In this document: piece after piece, positions 23,701 to 34,388 of the stretch | Layout of the letters: each line of letters opens with the position of its first letter | Position numbering within the stretch: the stretch's first letter is position 1 | From: Niebla homalea | Lineage: Eukaryota > Ascomycota > Lecanoromycetes > Lecanorales > Ramalinaceae | Direction: 5' to 3' | DNA: 64,000 nucleotides | Assembly (NCBI GenBank): GCA_019925105.1 | Contig: JAHGAU010000034.1 | Coordinates: 1 to 64,000, forward strand | Program-made: the position numbers and the translations under genes | Notes under the pieces: model-generated | What the model was told of the DNA's origin: nothing | Databases searched by the model: none | The model's input: the letters and a program-made list of their open reading frames with translations, nothing else

Positions 23701-24560
23701 AATCGTCGTTATAATAGAAGGGTTAACCTTAAATAACGTTTAATTATTATTATTAATAAAGAAACGTTAATAAGTAATCGGGGTCCGTTATAAGTTTATT
23801 ATTAACGGCTTAAAACCCCCCTTAACGTATCTCCAATACTTACCGCGGCCTTTAAGATTTATTTATTAATAAATTTAATATAAATAAATTTTCATATTTT
23901 TAAGCTTTTATAAAGATATCGTAAAAACTAATAAAGGGTATATTAATATACGTTTCGGTAAATCTTTAATTAAAGGATAAAGGGTTATAAAGTAAACGGT
24001 AATTTAATTTTTATATTAAGGAACGTGTAATAAAATTATAATTAATTTATTAAAGTTTATTAATCTTTTAATATAATTTTAAAATATTATTTCCGGATAT
24101 AAATAGTTAAGGTAACCTTAACGTATATATATTTATACTTTAAGTAGAAGATTATTTTATAGGATAATATATAATAAAAGAAAGTTATTATAAAAACGGG
24201 GTTAAATTAAATTAAGCTAATATAAAACAGTAATTACTTTAAATATTATTCCGAATCGTAATTAAATTATTTAAATAAAAATATAATTAAAAAAATCGGT
24301 AATATATATATTATAAATAGATTTAAGGGTAAATATATAACCTGAAAATAATAAACGTATTAACCCGATCGGGACAATTTAACGGATTTAACGTTAAACC
24401 CGGGACGTATTATTAACGGTTTTAATAGCCTAAATAACTTAATATAGGATATAAAAGCAATAACTTAATTATTAAATTAATTTTATTAACCGATAAAAAA
24501 CAGAAAATATAACTTTTACCAGGGCTTCTTTAATTAATTCCTATTAATTACTAAATCGAT
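20760..24560. other. RIP-degraded DNA of unknown origin
   Basis: AT-rich DNA with scattered CCGG, CGGT and ACCGG, unlike the satellite-rich repeats to the left. It has no long open frame and no tandem structure I can see. It probably derives from one or more mobile elements, but I could not recognise any domain. Confidence 0.6.
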
Positions 24561-24564
24561 ATAG

Positions 24565-24890
24565 CCCCTTAACGTAAACTACCGGTATTACCCCGGGAAA
24601 AGGCCTTATTAATAAGTAAATTATTAAAGCCCTTAAGCGTAAACGATTAACGTTACCCCGGGATAAGGCCTTATTAATAAGTGAATCGTTGGAGCCTTTA
24701 AGCGTAAACGACCGGCGCTACCCCGGGATAAAACCTTATTAATAAGTAAATCGTTAAAGCCTTTAAGCGTAGACGACCGGCGTTACCCCGGGATAAGGCC
24801 TTACCAATAAGTGAATCGTTAGAGCCCCTGAGCGTAAACGACCGGCGCTACCCCGGGACAAAACCTTACCAATGCGTGAATCATAGGAGC
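24565..24890 (+). repeat. 65-bp tandem repeat, five units
   Basis: The motif TACCCCGGGA recurs at an exact 65-bp spacing (CCCC at 24,591, 24,656, 24,721, 24,786 and 24,851). Each unit also has GCCTTATTAATAAGT, AATCGTT, GAGCCC and AGCGTAAACGACCGG parts. The left units have lost more C and G than the right ones, giving a gradient of RIP-like change along the array. The right end runs into a partial duplication of GGAGCCCGTGATC. Confidence 0.9.
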
Positions 24891-24899
24891 CCGTGATCC

Positions 24900-26690
24900 A
24901 CGGGAGCCCGTGATCGCGTGGAGGCTCCATTCGATCGGCCCCGGGGTAAGAGGATAAATTATTAACTACCAGGGTAACTTTTAGCTAAAAAACCTAAATC
25001 TGTAATTAATTTTAAAAACCGTTGAATATTACGGCTTATAAGGGGGGTAACGGTAATACCCGCTATTAAGAAAGCTTAAATAAAAAAATTTATAAAAAAT
25101 AAAAATTATTATTTTACCGTTTTAAACGTTTTTATTTTTAACTTTTTTTTACCCGCTTAGGACCGCTCGGAGCGCTTATGAGTTTCCCTGGATGCTCGTA
25201 AGTGACTTACGAGCGGTCTGAGTAAATAAATCCATTTTTTTTTTATTCACTCGCTCCGAGCAGGTCGCAGATTTGCTGATATAGGCGGATTCTATGTTAT
25301 AAGGGTAGTATCGTGGGGTAGAACAATGAAATCTATGTTATAATAAGGTTTAATACCTATATTATAAAGTAAGTATGAAACCAGATATCCTAATTAAAGG
25401 TTCTGGGGAGAGGAAAAGGTAAGTAGTAAGTGAGGATTCTGTAAGTTCCTATAGGCCTGTTCTTGGCTGGATTTATAATGGTTCTTTTAAGGTTTACTTT
25501 ACTTATAGCCTTTAAATTGCCTTATTGAAACCTAACCCTTAAATCGATTCTTTATATAGCCTAGTAAAATCAGTATTTACTTATTTAAAGTTATCGTAAC
25601 CTCCCGTTTTAATTATCGACGTTTTCCTATAACCCGTCCGGGTGTGATCGCCGTACGTTTAACTATAGTTACCGCCCGTTTAATACCGTTTTTAATTATC
25701 GGTTTACCGTCCGCTATTAATAAATATTATTAATAAAAGCTTTTATTTCATTTTACTACTCTTTACGAAGGCGTAAATAAATTAATTTTAATATAATATT
25801 AAAGTATAAGCCCCTTTAAGGTAATTAAAAGGTAAAGGGTATATTGCGTATAATTAAAGATATTAAAGTATAAAGGTATAAAAGTAAAGGGGCCGAAGGC
25901 CTTAATATACCTAGTCGGTAATACTCCTGGTTGCCGGATTAACCCCGGGCTTGGCCCGGGATAGGCCCGGTATGGCCTACTCCTAAGTTACCAACACCCC
26001 TGAACCCTGATATTTATGACCGTTAATTAAGTAAAAGGCATAATAAATTATTTATAATTAAATTATATAATTAAACCGAATTCCTTAATATATATAAATA
26101 AATAAAAGCGTTCTTAAAATTATTAAAAATAATAAAAATAATAAAAAAAGTAAAAATAATAAAATAATAAGTAATAATAAGTAATAATAAGTAATAATAA
26201 AGTATAATTAAAGATAAGCCGTAACCCTTATATAAATTAATAAAATATAGGTCTTTTATTATAATAATCCGTTATACCTTTCCTTTTGAAAGTATATATA
26301 AATCGATTTTGCCCTTAATTAACCCTTTTAATATTCCTATTCCTCTATATACCTATTCGCAGGTTTGGTATCTTCTATCCTCTCCCCCTTTCCATATTTC
26401 TATAGCGATATTTTATAATTAAATCGTTTTATAGATCTTTAACGTTATTTATATAATACGTTATTTATTATAAACGTTAAAAAAAGAAAAGACGTTTACC
26501 GTAAAAAACCAGTTTTTTTTTATTTATTATTATATTAAGAAAAGGTATAAGTGCTTATTTACCTTTTCCTTAAGAAACCGTTATTAAAGATTAACGGCCT
26601 TCGTGCGGTATAATTGATAAAAAACGGTAAAATATTTAAAACCGTAATAATACCGTATTTATACCGTTTATTAAAACCATGGTATTCCGT
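24900..26690. other. Mixed AT-rich DNA with a hairpin-forming segment
   Basis: No gene is seen. At 25,165-25,174 and 25,252-25,261 lies an inverted pair GCTCGGAGCG / CGCTCCGAGC. Between them is a 19-bp near-palindrome CTCGTAAGT-G-ACTTACGAG at 25,195-25,213. The segment around 25,270-25,460 is less AT-rich, with the direct repeat TCTATGTTATAA at about 25,290 and 25,332. A GC-rich patch with CCCGGG and GGCCCGGG lies at 25,945-25,985. Confidence 0.55.
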
Positions 26691-26694
26691 TAAG

Positions 26695-27310
26695 GTAAGA
26701 TAGGGACAGGATAAGGACGGGATAGGGATAGGACGGGATAAAATAAATAGAATCCCATCTTATCTTATCCCTATCCCGGCTGGACGGGATCGGGATATAT
26801 TAAGATCCTAGTGGCGGATAAGATAAGGGAAAACCTGGCCAAAACAGTGAATTCAGGGGTAAAAAAAAGGGTAATTATCAGAAAGATAATTATAAATTTT
26901 AATGGTTTATTGATAACCGGATTATAGTTTTTCCGGTTATTAATAAATCAATACCGTAACCACCACCCTTATTACTACCTTACCACCACCCTTATTACCC
27001 TTATTACCCTTATTACCCTTATTACCTTTATTACCCTTATTACCCTTACTACCCTTATTACCCTTATTACCTTTATTACCCTTATTATCCTTATTACCCT
27101 TATTACCCTTAATATCCTTAATATCCTCACCCTTACCTGCACCCTTATTACCACCCTTATTAATTCACTTTTACCCCGTATCTTAACGGGATCTTAATAT
27201 ATCCCGATCCTATCCCGCCGGGATAGGGATAGGATAGGATGGGATTCAACCTTATCCCGTCCCACGCGGGATGGGATAAGTAAATCGAAAAACCGTCCTA
27301 TCCCGTCTCG
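26695..27310. mobile_element. Fold-back element with about 58-bp inverted arms
   Basis: The arm at 26,751-26,808 (AATCCCATCTTATCTTATCC and on) is the reverse complement, with a few differences, of 27,189-27,246 (ending AGGATAGGATGGGATT). Further GGACGGGATA / TATCCCGTCC motifs lie outside both arms. The 380-bp interior holds a TTACCC-type array and no gene. It looks like a non-autonomous fold-back or MITE-like element. I cannot define a target-site duplication. Confidence 0.55.
26960..27160 (-). repeat. 9-bp GGGTAATAA array related to the G-rich arrays
   Basis: On the minus strand the units read AAGGGTAAT(A), with occasional GGTGGTGGT, GGTGCAGGT and GGTGAG forms that also occur in the 12-bp arrays at 12.7, 16.4 and 19.9 kb. 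It is probably a diverged relative in opposite orientation, inside the fold-back element. Confidence 0.65.
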
Positions 27311-28250
27311 CTTCCCGTAGTAAACTTAACCCCTAATTATTATTACCGATATCCCGATAAATTAGGATTATATATAATATTTAAAATATTAAAAGATTAA
27401 AGTTTAATACTTATTATCTTATTCATTAACGGATAAAATTAAAAGTTAAAGTTCCGGCTAATTTCTTAAATTCTACTGGTTTAAAAAAATATATTAAATA
27501 CCGGAGTTAAATAAGCTATCTTATTTAAATATAAAGGATAACTTATAGATTAACCCTTAAGTATATTTTAATTATCTTTACGATATTAATATATATAATT
27601 CGCCGGAACTCGTTATAAAAAAGGGGGGTAGTAATATTACGGTATAAGGGCTATAATATTAATAATTAAGAACCCAGTTACTATATTAGGCTTAACCGAG
27701 CCTAGCGTATACCCTCCGTATACTTATATATAAGTATATTATACCATAGATTTCTTTATATAATTTAAATTTAATTATATTCACCTTACCTTTACTAAGT
27801 TCCTTATAAGTGTATATTTACCCGTAACTTATAAAGTAAGTATTAAATAAAATAAAAAAATTGAATAAACGGAAGTAATTTATAAGAGTTTAAAAAGTAA
27901 ATTTAATAAGAAATTAAAGCGTAAGTTTAATATTATATAATATAAAACTAATTTCTTAATCAAGTATTTATAAAGCCGTAATATATATAAGCTTTTTATA
28001 TATTATAAATTTTTAATTTTACAATTAACTACGTAAATAATAACTTAATATAGCCCGTATTTTAACGTTAATATTCCTTAATTATTAATTTTTATTAATA
28101 TAAAATAATATATATCTTTATTAATATTAATTTAATTTTAAAGATAAGTATATTAAGTGAATCGTATATTTAAGCTCTTTAAATTTATTATATAAAATTT
28201 TATATAATTCTGAACTTTTTATAACGTAGATTTTTTTTTCATTACCAAGT
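27310..28250. other. AT-rich DNA up to the isochore edge
   Basis: RIP-like composition with no gene or tandem repeat seen. Composition changes to about 50% GC within a few tens of bases near 28,240-28,260. Confidence 0.7.
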
Positions 28251-28275
28251 TTAAGGGGAGAAAGCAAGAAAGTAG

Positions 28276-29348
28276 TCAATTTACGGGTACAATAAACCCT
28301 TCAGCAAGCCCCTTCGCAATCCCCTTAAGAAGCCCTTTACCATTGGTCAGTACGGCTCGGGCGATAATCCCCCAATCGTTGAGGCTGGTTGATTCCTCGA
28401 CGTTAAAATCAACCGAAGTGTGACAGACGATAACGCCGACGAAGGCAGTGGCCAGCAACCCACCTACCTTCAGCTCATAGCCAGCGGCAACGCCAGTTGT
28501 ATCGCATACATCGCTCAAACCTGGGTCGATGGCACAGAATGTGGCTGGTTGGGTGATGTGGGTAGATCCCGCGGCCAAACTAGGTTCCATCCGGATGTCT
28601 TCGTTGGCGACAACCACCACCAGCCCACGTGTGTGGCTCGACGGCGATCACACGAACGATATCGCAAGCGCAGGGATGCAGATCCACATGCAAGTCTCCA
28701 CGAACCTCACCTCACCTCAGATTATAGCAAGGCACCCAACCGTTACTGCAGTCCACCAGTCAGCGTCTTTTACAGAGAAGCTAACTGGCGTTGTCTCGAA
28801 TCATTTCAGACCGAGACTCACATTCAGAAGAGGTTGGATGATGGCAGCTTCAGTGGTGGTCGCGATATCGACGATGGTCACAAGCAATGGTCTGACCCAA
28901 TGTCCTCTCGTGCCATCAATTCTCCGAAGGATCGTCGCAGCAACGGCAAGCGATCGCCAGACCGTGCGAATTCGAGACCGAGCTTGTCATCAGCGCCAGC
29001 CCCCCTCAACACTGTGGTGACCACACAATCGTCGCCCCTGATGTTGCCAGCACATGTGAGCGGAAATTCTGCGACATGGATACGCAGGTTGTTCATAAAT
29101 TCTGTCTCGAGGGTGGCTCTGCCGCTGGTGGCGAGGGTGAGACGTTCGGCATCGACGCATCTGCTTTGATGAAACGTGGTAAGATCGTGGGCAGAAGCGT
29201 AAAGTCCTATCAAAATGTGAGGAGGTGGGGTTGAGTAAAGGTCTATTGTCATCGAGCATCGGAGGGCACACGTCGATTCGAACGAAGGCGTAAGAGCGAT
29301 GGCACAAGCTTGGTACGAACGATCCGTCCCAATGGTGTCGTCGAACAA
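28276..29348 (-). pseudogene. Degraded gene or gene fragment, unrecognised
   Basis: Two protein-like blocks are open on the minus strand. The upstream block (29,348 to 28,878, about 156 codons) has a coding-like run including GRATLETEFMNN and LLRRSFGELMARED. The downstream block (from about 28,647 to 28,276) includes VVVANEDIRMEPSL and TSLNDWGIIARAVL and ends in GKGLLKGIAKGLAEG just before the stop. The two are in different frames with stops between them, and neither begins with a clear ATG. A GTGAGT donor-like site at about 28,820 suggests an intron, but I could not find a consistent splice solution. The plus strand is also partly open here, so even the strand is not certain. It sits directly at the edge of the AT-rich block. 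Confidence 0.35.
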
Positions 29349-29448
29349 TCGTTAATTGGTGGTTGGACTGGTGCAAAGATTTGTTGTTTTCAAGCATTCT
29401 CAGTGTTTACGAGTTCGTTGTGAATTGCACACCACGCTCCTTTCTAGA

Positions 29449-29882
29449 TCAATAAATAGTACAATATGTGCAGAGGCACCATTCTTGTTCATGCGGGATC
29501 CTTCGCATCTCTTCGGTAAAGGTATCTTTAAGGCTCTTACACTCAATTTCTAACCTTGCGGAAGAATCAGCCACTCCAACCTTCAAAGCAGTATTCCTGA
29601 TCCAGCCGGTAAGATGGAACACCCCTTCGCGGCTTGGAGCACTTGGTTCAAGGTTACAATTCATTGGCTCCGAACATAGCTGTATAACGTTGAAAGCTGG
29701 TTTTGCAGGCCAGACGTCCGCTCTTGATGGTTTTCGAAGATTGTGGCAGCTATCTTGCCTATTGAAATCTCTTGTTCGGGCACAGCAAGTCGATCCGCAA
29801 CGGCATTATTCATCGCAACACGAGCGCAGCAAAATAAATCTGCAGGGTTCTCGTCTGACCCCTTTCTAGGAGCTAACATCAA
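29449..29882 (-). pseudogene. Possible small broken gene, unrecognised
   Basis: Two open segments follow each other: 29,882-29,661 (begins ATG ATG, 73 codons) and 29,664-29,449 (begins ATG, 71 codons), overlapping by four bases. Neither resembles a family I know. They could be one short gene with a frameshift, or chance frames. Confidence 0.2.
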
Positions 29883-30360
29883 AGCATAAGTAATAGGTGC
29901 GATGGAATAGCTTGATCTGCATACGGCAGCTGACGACGAATATTGCGTGAAAAGAGGAACACAGATTTGACGCGCGAACAGAATAAACAGAGGAAGCTCT
30001 AAAGTTGGTCAGCCCAGCTGTTGGGCCTGGTCTTCCCTACTATATAACTCTCCTTTTCTTCCTGCATTGTTCCGGGCATTCGCCATGATCCATCTCCACT
30101 CTTGACCATTTCAGCGCGACCGTAACTTAGAGCAGTATACCTCTTTCAGTAGAGCCTTGTTATTTGTGTCCAATCATACCAGAATTTGGCTTTTTTTTAT
30201 GGAATCCGGAGAGGAAGGTACTATCAGATGGGCCGAGCTCTTGGAGAAGTTCACTTCGTTCTTGCTTCAATCAGCAATTTGAGCTTGGAGGATACCTTTT
30301 ATGTCGTCCAGACATTGTTCCGACGCCGGAGGCGAATCATTACCTCCCGTTCACAGCCTG
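29883..30360. other. Intergenic, no gene seen
   Basis: Ordinary-composition DNA downstream of the HET gene. A TATATAACTC motif near 30,040 followed by a CT-rich run resembles a plus-strand promoter, but I find no plus-strand gene behind it. Confidence 0.4.
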
Positions 30361-32337
30361 TCATATGATAGTCACGGGCTCAATCAAACAGCCCTCAAAT
30401 TCGCTTGCGTCAGCAGTGAAAATGCCGATGCGCTGAAACAAGTTGTCCTTTCCAGACAGATTCACAAGCATCAGGCCGCCTATCTGTTGAATTTTAAGTT
30501 TGTCGGGGTGATACATTGCAATGCACCTGACCGACCTCGTGAAATTGTCCTCAGCAACGTCTGAGTCGCCACGAGCGGTCTGAGCTTGATCCATACTAGT
30601 CGATCTAGCGATATCAAAGATAAGGGTAGGCAAGCTGAACGGCTGAAACGTGGCGTTCCTTGAGGTCGTTGAGACGACTAATTTTCCACCGGTCACCTCT
30701 CCAAAGGGCACACGGGCAGACTTTAGAATGGTCAGCCATTCAGTAATCTTGAAGCTATGATATGGCAGGATAGCACTTTCACCCTTGATCTGAAGGAATG
30801 AGGGAAAATAGAGCGGCCCGTCAACAGACGCCCATGACCAGGAAGGCGCTCGATACTCTTTTCGTCGTTTAAGAGATTGGGCTCTGGAAGGCTCCTTACG
30901 CCAGCAAAGCTGATGTACTGCTGATCTTGCCCATATGCCCGCATGGTAGTCCATCCCGAAGATGGGCGCGTATGAGCTGGCGAGACCGGATACAGCCGGC
31001 AGTTTGTCACTTGGCAGAGTCGATGTGCGCAAGGAAGAGCACCTGATCATACTGAGCCAATGCTGTAAAATAGAATGAGGGACATCGAGTTGAAGCAGGC
31101 GGGCACCGCCTTGTTGTGGTGGCATCTCAAGGAGCAACATATGCGGCGAGGGCAAACGGGGAGCAGAACTAGGGTTTGGGGCGTGGTATGAGTCCCCAAG
31201 ATTGCATCTTGTTGTGCGACACTGCCATTGCAATGTATGAGAGGCGTAGATCAATGAACGAGGGGACAGAATCTGTTCCTGAAAAGTCCACGCTCTTGAG
31301 CTTAACGGTTCTTGCGCATCATCAGACATGCAGTGCTCCTTCATATGCGCGACCAGGAAGTGACTCGGGCTTAATCGAATTGGAACATCGTAGATCATTT
31401 GTGTCGGTATAGGTCGATTGTGCAAAAACCCTAGGGTTACAGACCGAGCACAGGAAGCGACAATAGTCATCATGGCATTGCTGTAAACGTTAGGCATTTC
31501 CGCTAGTTCTTGATCCTTGTCAAATCGTGCAGCTGCGTTATTTGAATCTTGCATAATACAGAGCGCGTCGACCCAAAGATATTTAAAGCCTAAAGCTTTG
31601 GTCACTGTGATCGCATCTCGTATGGTTTGCGGCAGAAGCTGTTCCTCCAACCCTCGGATCAGAGACTCGACGTTCTGACTTGTAAGGACGTATGTTTGCT
31701 CAGAGCCCCAGCAATACGAAAGAGCCAGATAGGAGCCCCGGTCACCTTTTATACCGCGGAGACGCGGCACAGCTGGATCATCTTCTGGTGCAACTTCAAT
31801 CAATCTGGATGGTAGGGCGGCGTCTGATGATAATTGCGCACAATCCTTGTGCCTGGTACATTGGTCCAGCCAATGTCCAATCTGAGCATATGCTCCAGGG
31901 GAGCTGACATCTGTCTGCAGCGGTCCTGCAGTCACCGGTCCAGGTGGATCTTTAGGATTATCGACGAATAAGTCAAACTCAATGTGCCAGTCAGTGGAGA
32001 CTTGTTCTGAGCAGAAATCGATTTGACACTGATTCAACCCTTCGGGGTTGGTGTCGCTCGTCAGATAAGCTTTCTCCAACATTACTAGCAAATTTCCGGT
32101 GGCAGTCCAAGCGTTGGGCCACTCTGAGGTCTGTGGAGATGGAAGAACAGCTTGGAAAAAGCCGCACCAACTACAACCCTTTCGGGCGGATTGCGTAATT
32201 TGCTCCCATGTGGTGGAGTACGAGAAGCCATAGCTGTGCCCGTTCCAGAATTCCTCAAGCCTCTTGGTATTGAAGACATTGATCCAGCAGAAGCCACAAA
32301 CCAAGGCTTCCATGTCTCGTGAGTTGGTGTAGCGCAT
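30361..32337 (-). CDS. HET domain protein (heterokaryon incompatibility family)
   Basis: A single uninterrupted frame of 658 codons with an ATG at 32,337; a second in-frame ATG lies eight codons later. The HET domain (PF06985) spans about residues 203-360. Its hallmarks are YLALSYCWG at 203-211, a TIRDAI...GFKYLWVDALCI block about 35 residues later, MPNVYSNAMMTIVASCA, and SSRAWTFQEQILSPR. The N-terminal 200 residues carry CxxC-like pairs (CGFCW, CSWCGF) often found ahead of HET domains. The C-terminal 300 residues are variable, as usual. HET proteins act in non-self recognition and can trigger cell death when incompatible partners meet. Here no STAND or SesA partner is next to it, so the role is inferred from the family only. 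Length and frame are intact although the AT-rich block lies only 2 kb away. Confidence 0.93.
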   Translation of the reverse strand: MRYTNSRDMEALVCGFCWINVFNTKRLEEFWNGHSYGFSYSTTWEQITQSARKGCSWCGFFQAVLPSPQTSEWPNAWTATGNLLVMLEKAYLTSDTNPEGLNQCQIDFCSEQVSTDWHIEFDLFVDNPKDPPGPVTAGPLQTDVSSPGAYAQIGHWLDQCTRHKDCAQLSSDAALPSRLIEVAPEDDPAVPRLRGIKGDRGSYLALSYCWGSEQTYVLTSQNVESLIRGLEEQLLPQTIRDAITVTKALGFKYLWVDALCIMQDSNNAAARFDKDQELAEMPNVYSNAMMTIVASCARSVTLGFLHNRPIPTQMIYDVPIRLSPSHFLVAHMKEHCMSDDAQEPLSSRAWTFQEQILSPRSLIYASHTLQWQCRTTRCNLGDSYHAPNPSSAPRLPSPHMLLLEMPPQQGGARLLQLDVPHSILQHWLSMIRCSSLRTSTLPSDKLPAVSGLASSYAPIFGMDYHAGIWARSAVHQLCWRKEPSRAQSLKRRKEYRAPSWSWASVDGPLYFPSFLQIKGESAILPYHSFKITEWLTILKSARVPFGEVTGGKLVVSTTSRNATFQPFSLPTLIFDIARSTSMDQAQTARGDSDVAEDNFTRSVRCIAMYHPDKLKIQQIGGLMLVNLSGKDNLFQRIGIFTADASEFEGCLIEPVTII

Positions 32338-33199
32338 GGCCAGTGGCCGATGATATTTATATACTCCTCTAAGTAGTAGTCTCTCGGATGATAGTAAGGC
32401 TCAGTACAATATCTGCCGTGGCAATGAAACTCCACGGTGATAATACTGCCGCCGAGACGGATTTATTAAGTGCATCTAAGCAAATAACGAGCTGAGAAGA
32501 TGGCGGAAGATAAAATGGCTCACTGGAGAAGTAGGTCGCCCTCCTTTGGGAACCGAATCTACTAAAGCCGTGGTCTGAACCGCCCTAGAACAGTGTCTTA
32601 TGTAGCGCCACGTTGTTAAACATCATTGACTTAAACGCCCCTAACCGAGATCAAACCCCAAGTAGAATAAAAGATGTATCCAGACTTCTGCTGGTTTCCG
32701 TGGTTCGTCGCGCGGCTCTATTCTGCTTATCCAATGTCATTACACAGACTGTCGCACGAAGGTGTTTTTTGATCTCGTCCTCGGTTTGGCGTATGTCAGT
32801 AAAGCAATGCGGCAACAAGACACGCATGCTTTTGGAGGGAAGTGGGCTTCATCCCTGCAACGGGTGTTGGCGAAGCTTCACCTGGCCAGAGCAAAGGCTT
32901 CTGCCAAATTCCAGATGCGTCCTTCCACTAGTAGCACGACGGTGAATAGCGGGTGCCGAGGTACACCCTGTTCCGCTAACCCCCAGAAGCTCGGACACCG
33001 GGGCGACAATCAAGCCGAAGCCATTTGACTCGCGTAAATGGTGGAAGTCGATTGGCTACCAGGAACGTTAACACCTTACCGTTTACAATTCTAGTTTGAC
33101 GGACGCTTTGACTTTTCCAGGCGCGAGGGGCCGACCATGATCTCGAATGACATCATTCCGAATCTCTCCCGGTAAGCCATCCGCCATCAGGTACATATC
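32338..33199. other. Upstream region of the HET gene, no gene seen
   Basis: Short open frames on both strands show no family resemblance. This region should hold the HET gene promoter. Confidence 0.4.
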
Positions 33200-33914
33200 T
33201 GTAGTGATGCGAGATTTAGGTTTACTGTAATTACTATCAGACCAAATCCGAGTGTAATTACTATAAGCTTGCGGTCCTAACGGTTACGTTAAATTCGGCG
33301 GTAATAAGGGTATATTTAGCCGTGTTTTAAGCCTTTTTTCTGCTTTAATTAATGGGTTCTTCAGCTTAAAAGGCCGGAATTACTACGGAAATATAGATAT
33401 TTTAAGTAATATTATAGTAGTAATATATATTTATAATAATATTTTATTAAATTAAAAGGAATTACTCCTTTTTATTATAGAATAATTATAGCCGGTTTAT
33501 TACTTTATATAATTTATAAGATAAATATTTAAGGTATATTTTATACTTTAAAAGATAATTTTATATATATATTAAATTATTAGCTTTATTAATATATTTA
33601 ATATATTAATAGTAAGAAATAAGAAACGTTTAAGTTCCTTTAAAAGTAAATTTTTCTATAAAAATATTTTAAACTTTAAAATCTTTAAGTATAAAAGACT
33701 TAAAAATATATATAAAAGCCGGAAGCAAAAGAATAATTTCGCTTAACCCCGATAATAGAATAAAGTAATATTATAGGTTAAAAGTAAATTATTAATTAGG
33801 GACACGTGATATGCACGTGACTTACAGTAATTACCGTCTGACAAGGCCTTTTTGGCCCCAAAACGGTAATTACTGTCAGCTTGAAGCTCTGACGGTAATA
33901 CACGCATCACTACA
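33200..33914. mobile_element. 715-bp element with inverted ends and a RIP-altered core
   Basis: The left end TGTAGTGATGCG (33,200-33,211) is the reverse complement of the right end CGCATCACTACA (33,903-33,914). It is flanked on both sides by TATC (33,196-33,199 and 33,915-33,918), a likely 4-bp target duplication. The palindrome GTAATTAC, intact or nearly so, recurs near both ends. The interior (about 33,290-33,790) is very AT-rich while the flanks are not, so RIP acted on the element only. No coding capacity is seen. Readings: a MITE-like DNA element or a solo LTR (TG...CA ends). The 12-bp inverted ends favour the former. Confidence 0.7.
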
Positions 33915-34388
33915 TATCTGACATAGTCAACCCAGGTCCACACCATTCATCCAAATATGCTGCGCTCCAATCAAGATATAATCAAGATATAATCACCTGT
34001 TTGAGACTAGTCGGTCAGACAATGTTATCGCTCGAGAAGAACGGTCCCAATTTTATGAGCGCTTGGAGCGCCAGCGAGGCAGACGTATGAGGCTTTTCAC
34101 GAGTATTGACTCTTGTCGAGGCTCCAATTTTTGATTTAGAGACATTCGCTCAAGTTGCGCTATTGCCGAAGTCAACTTAAGGTCCTGCTTCTTGATGGAT
34201 CTATCTGTAGTGTGAAAAGCACTGCGTATTTGACCTGCCTCAGATCCCCAAATCTTCCGCGACGACACCAAATCCCCGGACCCTTAGTATCCATATGGTC
34301 GCCTCGTCGTATTGCAGTATCTCTCTACGCTGCACAGTCCGCATTGGCAGATATAATCTTCGGCCCCATGGCAGACACAAGGAGCGCG

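Larger units (their letters stand above)
1..28250. other. AT-rich, RIP-degraded repeat block
   Basis: The segment is dominated by A and T, with long runs of TAA/TTA and almost no open frame above 70 codons except inside the G-rich arrays. CpA and TpG are scarce and TpA abundant, which is the pattern left by repeat-induced point mutation. Surviving C and G sit mostly in CCGG, CCCGG, GGGTAA and TTACCC contexts. Most of positions 1-20,760 can be matched to other parts of the same block in direct or inverted orientation, so RIP had duplicated substrates here. I see no intact gene in it. The right edge near 28,250 is sharp. Confidence 0.9.

Noticed and set aside
28420..29169. Plus-strand 249-codon frame
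   Set aside because: It overlaps the minus-strand gene-like blocks and has arginine- and histidine-rich sequence typical of an antisense frame. The strand is not fully certain, and another plus-strand frame at 28,529-29,020 also looks partly protein-like.
33200..33914. Solo LTR
   Set aside because: TG...CA ends and a 4-bp duplication would allow it, but 12-bp inverted termini and repeated GTAATTAC palindromes near both ends fit a DNA element better. Not fully excluded.
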